A stretch of DNA of 64,000 nucleotides from the NCBI GenBank assembly GCA_964058845.1, contig CAXKVR010000499.1, positions 1 to 64,000 on the forward strand, in the 5' to 3' direction. The notes below the pieces were generated by a model that made no database searches, was not told the origin of the DNA, and worked only from the letters and a program-made list of their open reading frames with translations. The position numbers were made by a program, and so were the translations under genes. Origin of the DNA: Carex sylvatica (taxonomy: Eukaryota > Streptophyta > Magnoliopsida > Poales > Cyperaceae). This document shows, one piece after another, positions 54,978-64,000 of this stretch. Position 1 is the first letter of the stretch; the number at the start of each line of letters is the position of its first letter.

Positions 54978-55460
54978 CTACTGCAGCCATTCTACAAACC
55001 TGACCTTCTCTGCCAGGTCAAGGTGCAATTCCAAATCTATCCCATCTCGGCAATCCTCATCCCTCTCTGATTCCGGTGGTGCCAGATTCAAATCCAAGTT
55101 CAAACCCGACACAACCCGCTTACTCACATTATTATTCGCACCGTGATGATCTCCATTGGCACGGTGTCGTCTCATGTGACCCCCCAATGCCTGGCCGAGG
55201 GGGAACTCGAGCCCGCATATCGAGCACTCATGCACACGCGGCTTGGTCGGCTCCGGTGGTGCTTGGGTCTCTTCAGAACCGGTGTGGCGGGGCTTCCTGT
55301 GGCTAGCCCTATGGCCACCCAACGCCTGAAAGGACGGGAATTGCCGGTTGCACGTCTTGCACTCGAACATGCGGGGGTTTCGGTTGTTGCTTCGGTTGTC
55401 GGTTGGTTCATCGACATCGACTTGTCGGGTCATGCGGCCATTGACGGAGCTAGTAGTCAT
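54978..55460 (-). CDS. C2H2 zinc-finger repressor, ZAT type with EAR motif
   Basis: An intronless 160-residue nuclear transcription repressor of the plant Q-type C2H2 (C1-2i) class, a class often induced by abiotic stress. Two fingers: C34/C37/H50/H54 and C79/C82/H95/H99, both with the plant signature QALGGH. A linker of about 24 residues separates them. The C-terminal EAR motif [11 protein letters not shown] lies at 120-130, followed by a second leucine-spaced stretch LELHLDL at 143-149 that could also act as an LxLxL repression motif. ATG 55460 is preceded by a short leader with a TATA box. The N-terminal L-box seen in longer ZAT proteins is not evident. Closest named types are ZAT8/ZAT11/ZAT12-like; I cannot choose among them. 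Confidence 0.92.
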   Translation of the reverse strand: MTTSSVNGRMTRQVDVDEPTDNRSNNRNPRMFECKTCNRQFPSFQALGGHRASHRKPRHTGSEETQAPPEPTKPRVHECSICGLEFPLGQALGGHMRRHRANGDHHGANNNVSKRVVSGLNLDLNLAPPESERDEDCRDGIDLELHLDLAEKVRFVEWLQ

Positions 55461-55539
55461 AAAAAATTACCAACGAAAGAAATGGATATTAATATATGAT
55501 GTATGAATCAGAGAAGAAGAGAGGAGAGATTAGGAGGGG

Positions 55540-55547
55540 TATATATA
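55540..55547 (-). promoter_or_regulatory. TATA box of the ZAT-type gene
   Basis: TATATATA on the minus strand, 80 bp upstream of the ATG, leaving a leader of roughly 50 bp. Confidence 0.65.
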
Positions 55548-55559
55548 GTTAGTAGGTAG

Positions 55560-56160
55560 GTAGTTGCCAAATGCCAATGCCAGTGCTGGTTAGTAGTAAT
55601 AATTAAGAGCGGCAGTGCTTAAATAATTAGTTCGTAATGATGATTGAATGATGACGAGATAAATTTGGTTGAGTTGTTGAGGGATAATTGGCACTGGTTT
55701 GGTTCACTGGTCAAGAGTTTGAAAAGTTCTGCCAAATGGCAGCTGATATAATCTGATTACAATTTTAGAAAGAGAGAGAGACAGAGACCAAACTAGCTGT
55801 GGGTCCAGAAACAGTGAGTGCTTTCTGTACGTTACAATTCAAAAGGCCTGTATACGGCACCTCATATTTTGAGTTTGAAATTCGAACCGTCCGATCAAAA
55901 TCTAGACCCATCTGATCTAAGAAAAAAATTCACATGATCCTTTAATATTCGTGCCAATACCGATCTGACGGTCAATAAACGCAGGATACGAATTCCATGG
56001 AAAGGGGTCTAATTTATTTCTTATATGGAGTTAATTATTTACTATCATCTCCATTGTATTTTAAACTGGAGAGGTGTATGAGGGTAGTTATTGTAAACTG
56101 GAGAGATATGTAGAGTTGTTAGAAATGGAGAGCAAATAAAGTGCATGTCCGGGCCGGTTG

Positions 56161-56206
<46 letters not shown>

Positions 56207-58496
56207 GCATATTTACTGAGTTGATGAATTGAGACGTACGTAAGAAAGAGTCGCTAGGTGTGAGTAGTTTTTTTCTTATTTGGAACCCGTAGTGCTTCTA
56301 CATGCACTGCATTCAACCAATAGCTACATCTCGCCTCCCCTTTTTTTTTTTGGTACTTCTCTTTCATTTCAACATGAGAAAAGGCTATCACCTATGAGTC
56401 AGACTTCTAATTATTTTTTGTAAAGGTAAAACCGTAAAAGACAGTGCAAAAGGACTTCTAATTTTCTAACTGAATGCTAAACATGCGACCTCTTCGTACA
56501 AAGACATACGTTGTCTCAGTCATTAGATCAAATACTAATTGTTGTTAATAATTATAATTACAATTTCATTAAAATAGTTAGGTTTGCAAATTTCTTATAT
56601 GTGTCATGTCACCACGTCTTCTGTCAACCGTCTGATTTGCTTCTCTTTTCTGATTTATCTTAATCACTGCTTGTCTTTTGCCATTTAAAATAAAATACGA
56701 GTGTAATGTGTACCAATGAAAACACTTAAGATGATACAATTTTTATATTTTTTGTGTAACTAATCTTGTTGTTTTTATTAATTATATATAGTTTGTTGTC
56801 GTTTATTGCGTTCAAGCATGAAAATGGGTGCATACTGCAGAGAGATATTTAAAATGAAAAGGACCGTTAACCACATTATTTACATTTTTTTTTTTTTACA
56901 TTTGCAATGATTGATTCTCTTTGTGTGCAAATACTGAACTATATTGACATGACGTGCAAAAGATAATATGTGATGGTTTACTTTACTCTACAACGCTTGA
57001 TTATGTTGTAATAGCTACCCCCAACAAAGACGACCCTTGTAAATAAATATATCAACAAACAAACAAATGTATGGTTTTCGTTACGCCACCACTTGTAACG
57101 TTACAATCGTTATATTTATGAGTGTGAAAAAATGTGAGCCATTGTTGCCTTTGTTGGAATTAATATTTCCATTAAATTCAATAATTAACCACGATTTTCA
57201 AAATAAACATAGAATTTTATAATTCAAAATTCAATAAATCTTATCGCGTAAATGCATCCGTTTATTTGAAAAGAACAAATCTCAATCGTTGGTTTAAAAT
57301 CAACAGATTACTTTATTCCACGAAACTAAAAACGATCGATAATAATATTGCATCCATTCGAACCATTATTTAATTCGAGCCATAAGCCTCCAAACGGCTT
57401 TTACGATTCCTTTCACTTTAATTAAAAAACTGTCGAGTACAAATATCAATTCAAGACATTCAACTTGACAAACCAGATTTTTCCGCAAGATCAAAGAAAC
57501 CACATAATTTAGTTTGTTTATTTTTGTGTTGATTTCCTTGACTTAATTCATTCTCTGTTTCGACTTTCGACTGTTAAAGTTGAAGTTTACCTACCTTTTA
57601 ATAGTTCATTTCTAACATTAAATTGGTAGTTAGCCCAGAGAAAAATTTCATTTCATTGACTAAAATTGCATACTTAACATCTGAAGATTAATGGTCTCCT
57701 AGTCAATTGTACAGATTTTATTGGAGAATTTCAGATAAGATCTGAATAAAAAAAATACAGGAATTGAAATTTTGACACATCATGGCATGTGTTTACAATG
57801 ACATGCATGTCTATTTGGCATGACACAGTATGACATGTTGCTTGATATGTACTGTGATAAAAGATATCACGGACGTCGACAATATAGAAAATTTCGACAC
57901 AATACATTTCTTTTACACGGCAAGGTATGTGTCTAATATATATATATTTTTTCTTTTCCAATACACTGTTTTTGCTAAAAATATATATATATATATATAA
58001 GAAAACAAATCTGAAAATGGTCGGGAATAATGGGGGGAAATATGGAGTTTTGTTTTGTTTTGTAAAAGTTGTATTCAATTAATTAATGTCCTGTATTTTT
58101 CAATTTCTTGCAATTTTTCTAAATTTTGAATTATTCTTGAATTAATTCGAAGAAGAGGGGGCAAACGGGAAACATCATGAAAAAAAAAGAAACAAAAATG
58201 GATATTATTTACACTTGATATCCTATAATTTTTCAATGTTGTTGCGATTTTTTTTTTCTATTTTTTCATATCTTTTGTTGATTTACAATGAATAAACAAT
58301 GTATATTAGCCTTTGCAATTAAAACACACACTTGTGGTCTGATTATAAAAAGTATGAAAGCAAGTAGGTTTCAGTTTCTAATTATAATAAATTTTTTGGG
58401 TACAAAACCTAGCCAAATCCAATACCTTGTGAACTGTAGAATTAGGTTTGTGATTAAACAAATTTTAGGACTTAATTTTAGTTTTGTGATTAAACA
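55560..58496. other. Intergenic, no gene
   Basis: AT-rich. A (GAAAGTA)n-like run lies at 56166-56204 and an (AT)n tract at 57980-57998. Short ORFs here have no homology or codon bias that I can see. Confidence 0.5.
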
Positions 58497-59007
58497 TACA
58501 TATATTATATTATATATACACATATATTATAAAAAAATGAGTTTATAAAAATTCTATTTATGGTGCAAAAAAAATGCAGGGTTATTTTTTGTATAATGCG
58601 AGAGTGCAAAAAAAAGATTCTTACAAAAGTACCCCGTATTAAGAATCAATGTCAACTCCTTAATTAGTGTTATATTTAGATTTGTGATATCCAACTGACA
58701 AATCAATCAAAGTTATAAAATGTTACGACATCATTTATAAATATATCAAATGTCTTATTTTTTAGCATACACCCTAAACAAAAAAAATTTAAATAATTTA
58801 AATTTAAAGTAGATCTCTAAAAAAAAAAAAAAAAAAGGACCGCTCAGCAGATGGGCGGTTTGGTCCCTAGTGGACCGCTCCTGCTTCGGGTGGTCTGCTA
58901 GGTGTGTGGACCCCCTGCCGGGCGATCGGGGCAGTTTTAAAAAGAAAAAAAAATCGAGGACAATTTTATAAAAATCTTTTTTTTTAGGGTATTAATAAAA
59001 ATGGCCG
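58497..59007. mobile_element. Solo right arm of the 29591-type MULE
   Basis: Matches 31203-31657 closely, including CTTACAAAAGTACCCCG, the GC-rich palindromic modules (58838-58930) and the end GGTATTAATAAAAATGGCCG at 59007. The left arm is missing. Its left part, ATATTATATTATATATACA followed by TATTATAAAAAAATGA, is the 30770/31203 insertion site without the nested MITE. Confidence 0.88.
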
Positions 59008-59636
59008 TTAATTGTTAAAAGATTATCACGAGCAGTGATTGATTTTGATATTTTGCAAAAAGTTTTTTTTTTTTTTAATCTATCAAGTTCCTTTTTTTAG
59101 TTGAAAAAAATTATATGTATATTCTCAACGTGTTTATTTTATCATGTATGCAACATGTTTTTTTTTTTTGGGAAAACAAGATTTACAATTTAATTTTATC
59201 ACAATTTTTTATAAATACTTTTAGTTGTATAGGCTTTGAATATTGTGTGGATAAGCCTTATATGTCCACTAATATACTGGTCTGTATCAATCTGAATTGA
59301 AAAATTTTAAGATTTTTTTTTTATGATTTATATAATAAAATATTAAAAAAACTCTATGCATCAAATTGGAATTGAAAAACAAATATATAAATATTATGAA
59401 TCGAATTATTTATGTAATGAATTTTATTCAAATTAAACTATATGCACAAAAATATTACTACAATTGATATTTCAAAAGATAAGAGTTAGCTCAATAAAAA
59501 AATCGAGCTATTTTTAAAAATCAGCTGTTGAACCAGTTGATCCAGTAGTCCAACCAGTAAACTGTTGAACCGAAGCTTTACCTGTTTAATATCCAGTCTG
59601 ATTGTGATAATATTGGTTGAAATAATAGAACAAAAA

Positions 59637-60214
59637 GGGAGATTTTCATGTATACCCCTCAAAAACCTCAAAAATTATGTATTCTCCCTCTAAAATCCAT
59701 AAATATTGTATTTACTCTTATAAATTTCAAAGAATTACAAATTAACTCAAATGATTGAATTTTTTATTATTAAAACTCATTTGAAAGTCATCAAGTACCT
59801 ATTTTACTATTTTATTAAAAAAATATAAAAAAGTAACATTTTTAAGAGAAATATTTAGTCTTCTAATAGATCGGTTGTGAGAGCAAATGGTTTATTTTTC
59901 TACTTGTGACTCATACACAAGCTTATGACTAAATGCCACTATATTTACGTCACATGTAGAGAAATGAACTATTTGTCCTCGGAAACCGACTATTTAGAAA
60001 ATGGAACATTTTTTCTTACACAGACTACATATTTTTTTAATTTTTTTTAATAAAAAGCATAATAGGTATTTTAAAAATTTTAAATATGTTTTAATAGAAA
60101 AATCAATAAATAAGTAAATTTGTGAGTTATTGAAAAGGGTAAATATCATATTATGAATTTTAGAAGGGGAAAACGTAATTTGAGGTTTTTGAGGGATATA
60201 CATGAAATCGCCCC
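59637..60214. mobile_element. 578-bp non-autonomous element, sibling of 43021-45881
   Basis: GGGAGATTTTCATGTATACC at the left and GATATACATGAAATCGCCCC at the right start inverted arms of about 100 bp matching the TIR of 43021-45881. Flanks share only CAAAAA, so the target duplication is uncertain. No coding frame. Confidence 0.75.
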
Positions 60215-63200
60215 ACCCAAAAAAGAAAAAGAAAAATCTCTTTTCACTAATCCAGTACCTCTTCATTGACATGAGCTTAATTATGTCAGAATATAAAGAA
60301 ACAAATTAAATTAAAACAAAAATATGCCCAAACTAAACGGAACTAAACCTCCTTGTAAATGATGTGAAAATCAAACCAAATTATAAAATAAAAAAATAAA
60401 CAAAAGAAATGTCGATATAGTTCAAAAGTAATTGGTCAAGGTTAATTAAATATTGAATGCTTGATCGATTCCCAATAAATAATAAAAACCTAAAATCATA
60501 CTGTGCACTTATACATCAAGTTTGGGGTTTCTGAAAATAATTCAGATAATTAACTGTGAAAATTTTGTGGCTGTCAGAAGGATGACGAACCTATACTCAA
60601 ATAAATATATTAAAAAAATGTATTTGAAAGGACCAATTAAACCAAACTTATAAAACTCACAAAAAATATCTACAGTGACAAATGTATATTGATTATTTTA
60701 TCCTCTCAAAATCTATCAAACAAGATGAGGTGTGTGTATATATATATATATTTTTTTTCAATAATATGCTTATACAAAGTAGAGATTGAATTCAGTCTAA
60801 CTTGTGAATTGCAACTCTAATTTAGATTCATTAATGACACTATAAATTCAACGGCATTCAATTTTATGAATGTCCATATTTGTAATAAAGAAGAGAGAAG
60901 ATGAGAGTTCAACTTTGGAAACCGCTGTCAATTTAAAAAAAAAAAAAGATAAAAAATAAAGTGAAAATGTTATGGTTACACTACTGTACAAACATTTCAA
61001 ATTTTGTATCTTCCAATCCCTATCTACACTCACATCTCTATTGATGTATATATGGTATATAGTATACAACTTGTCACTCTTAAATGCGACAACATGCTCC
61101 ACAACTAAAAAATAGTCATCTCTCTCTTCATATAGTGAGGGGAATTAGTGAAACATTGGCTAACTAGGTCAATCATCTAATTTTAAAATTTAATTATTTT
61201 TTTCCAATTATATCATTGATGGCGCTCATGAGGCTTTTAATTGCTATACAGAATATATAATTACTAAATTGAAACATGTAATGTACAACTCTTCTCCAAC
61301 ACCACAAAAACCTGGCGCATATTCCAATTAATTTAGCAAAATAAATAAATAAATAAATAAATAAACAAGAGTTCTATGCATGTAAATCATTCAAATGATT
61401 CCTCAAAGATGCTTTTATATCTTCAAGTGTTAATTAGTGAGATGTTTGTGCAAATGTTATAAATAAGAAATAAAATATGTACAACGAGTTGGCATTCATT
61501 AAAGTGCATAAGAATCTAAATTTTTTCAAATTTTTGACCTATGATAGAAGTGTTAATTATGAATTTGTGATGTTATGACCGACAGCATGATGCATGCCAC
61601 ATTTTTCATACTACATATAAATCTTGTTCCCTTGAACGTTGAAATATGCGGCACCATATATGCATGCATGCTCCTCCATGGACATCAGCAAATATAATCA
61701 AACAATATATACAAGAAATTAAAGAACATGAACATCAACCAATTATATATCCACCAATGAGTTGGTGGTAACATGTCATTTTTTGTTACTTATTTTTTCC
61801 GAATATTTTTGCCTTATAGCGTTTATATCACAGTACTGATTGTTAGAAAAAAAAAAACCCTTTAAATATTTAAGTTAAATAAGTCGCTGAATATAATTAA
61901 ATAGAGTTTACAAAATTCAAATATGTATCCCAAAATCTTGTAGATATTGCTCTCAAATTGTGTACCGTGATGATTTATCTTATTATATATATATAAAGCT
62001 ACCCCGTTAAATGGAAATGCAAAAAATTGTCCAACGTTCCTTTGTTTCATTAATATGAAAAGTAGCAATGATCATTTAACCAATTAAAGAGATTCACACC
62101 AGCATGTGATTTTATATTAATGTGTTAATTAGCTGCCGAATTCCACATTTTATTTATAAGATGTATAAATATAATTATAGATCTCAATTTACTTTAATTA
62201 TTCTAAAGATCAAAATTATTGAATAGCATGTTTAACATTAAAAACATGAGGTCTTAATAAGAATTAAAGGGGGCCAGCCTTTTTAATACTAATAAATGCA
62301 CCAACACAATTTATTATGAAAATAATAATATTATTCGTAGAATTACATGTTTTAAATATATCACTAAAATCTTAAAACAACATTTTCTTTTAACAATGAT
62401 TTCCTTTGGTGCAATTAATATTTGTTTCTTTCACCTATAATTGATTTCCTTGAAAGAATTAATTATATGCAGTTGTGAGTTGTGTGCTTGAATAAAGTCT
62501 GTTCAAGACTTAAAAAAAAAAGAATTACTAAAAAAAGTACTTAAAAAATAATTATCATGTTCTCGGAAAACCCAATATTACTTGTAATATTTCTTAAGTT
62601 TTGATGTCAAATTAAGCAGCTATAATTAAATCGGCATTTTCAAAATGAATGCTACACTATTGCCGACTTGATTAGTATGAGCCTATTAGGAGAGCATCTA
62701 ATCTAATCCAATCAAATTATATAAGACTTATAGTAAATCCATGTTCCGCCTATTACCATTAAGTTCCTTTTTTTTATTTTTCTCTTCTATTTATTTTTTT
62801 ATCTTTGCTTTTGAGAAAACTAGCTAGGTCATGGCCTATTGCTTGTCAAAACGTAGCCGTACACTCTAGGTCGTGCTCTACTAGCTAATTAAATAATAGT
62901 GTTTGACTCTTAATAATTAATTATGGTGTTGTCATACTGACATACTAATTAATTAAGTATAATATTTGGTTAGCAGTGGAACATGCATGGAAGAGCTTGT
63001 AATTGTATGTACATACGCCATACATTAATTATCTAACATATACAACCGAGTTTGAAATATAATTATATATATATAAGAACCAATCATTTGTGCTTGTGAT
63101 GCCATTTATGATATATGACCGAGACATGTGCTGGTGGTTCTTTCTTTCTTTGATGATGATTTATTTTATGAAGGGTCTTTTGTTTTGTAATGCCAACAAA

Positions 63201-63394
63201 AGCCATGCCAACAAGTTATATCAAGTCATGTTAATTTTTAATGTATATCACTTTAGCCAGAATATTTTTCTATATAATTAATACTTATTTTAGAAGAGTC
63301 AAAAGTGGTTTTGGTTTGAAAAAAATGGCAAAATTATGCCTAAATATTCATGTAATTTAGAAAAATGTCTGGACACATGAGTTTAAGATTTTAG
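60215..63394. other. Intergenic, no gene
   Basis: Very AT-rich. Only simple repeats: (TA)n near 60739-60750, (AAAT)n at 61340-61365 and (AT)n near 61984-61996 and 63064-63074. No gene, RNA or paired terminal repeat recognised. Confidence 0.5.
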
Positions 63395-64000
63395 GAATTT
63401 TTTTCACAAACCATAATTAATAAATAGAAAATTACCAAACCAATATGATTACTTTTTTTTTTTCAAAAACCATAAAGACCGGACGGTCCGTCCGGTCTCG
63501 AATTTTCATTTTCCCCGGACCGGATGGACCGTCCGGTCTCCCGTTTTTTTTTTTTACAAAACCGCCACAGAAGATCAAGAAATTAATTTTTTTTTTGAGA
63601 CCGGACGGACCGTCAGGTCTGGCTTTTTTTTTTTTTTTTTTTTTTTTTTCGGGAAACTGCTGGATTTTTATAAGCAGTCCCAGTTTTTGATCAGATTAAA
63701 AGTTCGATTTAGAGAAAACAGCTACATGGATTTTTATAGTATTTATATCAAATTAAAGGTATGGAAGTATAGTTTTCAGAGAACAAAACTTCTCTATACA
63801 AAAATATTACAGATAAGTACAGTTTTAATGATTAATGGGCAAAGGTCATAACAACTATAAAAATTAACAGCTGCAAAAATTTCAGTAAGCAGTCCCAGTT
63901 TTTGACCAGATTAAAAGTTCGATTTAGAGAAAACGGCTACATGAATTTTTGTATTCTTTATATCAAAATAAAGATATGGAAGTCTAGTTTCCAGAGAACA
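63395..64000. mobile_element. Sibling of the 40547 MULE, cut by the window end
   Basis: Starts GAATTTTTTTCACAAACC, then follows the same skeleton as 40547-41364 (CAATATGATTACTTTTTTTT, CAAAAACCATAAAGACC, GCCACAGAAGATC, then the internal unit AAGCAGTCCCAGTTTTTGA present twice). The internal unit is in the opposite orientation relative to the same left end. It carries three 21-bp palindromic modules at 63477-63497, 63518-63538 and 63598-63618. Their centres (GGACGG.CCGTCC type) differ completely from those of the sibling (TGG...CCA type). Right end outside the window. Confidence 0.88.

Noticed and set aside
63445..63690. 81-codon ORF in the last element
   Set aside because: It is the translation of palindromic modules and T runs (Phe stretches); not a gene.

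Overview
This is nuclear DNA from a flowering plant. The genes are split by AT-rich introns with plant-type splice sites. Cytosolic ribosomal protein S15a, a RABE1/Rab8 GTPase, mitochondrial 2-oxoglutarate dehydrogenase E1, a BAR-PH-ArfGAP-ankyrin protein and a QALGGH zinc-finger repressor are all recognisable. The RABE1 sequence reads more like monocot than dicot versions, but the window lacks grass-like high-GC coding; I would say 'angiosperm, perhaps a non-grass monocot' and no more.

Layout: 1-7291 is the right-hand part of a large Mutator-like element (MULE). It holds a complete-looking transposase gene on the minus strand, a second gene of unknown family on the plus strand converging on it, seven exact-length 176-bp tandem repeats between them, and a subterminal repeat zone ending near 7291. 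7292-14570 is AT-rich intergenic DNA with decayed repeats. 14577-16363 is RPS15A with a classic ribosomal-protein promoter. 16364-20830 shows nothing. 21101-24364 is RABE1. 25040-26773 is a Harbinger-like element. 27027-27302 is a small one-helix membrane protein that resembles CcmD. 28795-31657 holds nested MITEs and a non-autonomous MULE. 34296-39272 is OGDH E1. 40547-45881 is a cluster of terminal-inverted-repeat elements. 46334-53300 is the ARF-GAP gene, with three insertions of one MITE family in its introns. 54978-55460 is the ZAT-type repressor. 55560-64000 is repeat-rich intergenic DNA with three more MULE-type elements, one cut by the window end.

The five host genes are ordinary housekeeping, trafficking or regulatory genes with no evident shared pathway; plant gene order implies no operon. 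What ties the window together is the mobile DNA. Most insertions carry 9-bp (or 8-10 bp) target duplications, the Mutator hallmark, and the right end of the transposase-encoding element shares its terminal skeleton with non-autonomous copies at 29591-31657 and 58497-59007. The least expected signal is a set of short palindromic modules (21 or 23 bp, outer ends GACCG...CGGTC, variable centres). They sit 78-84 bp inside seven termini belonging to two element families whose extreme ends differ.

All splice structures were worked out by eye from reading frame, GT/GC-AG sites and family conservation; the phases of every multi-exon host gene sum to an exact open frame.
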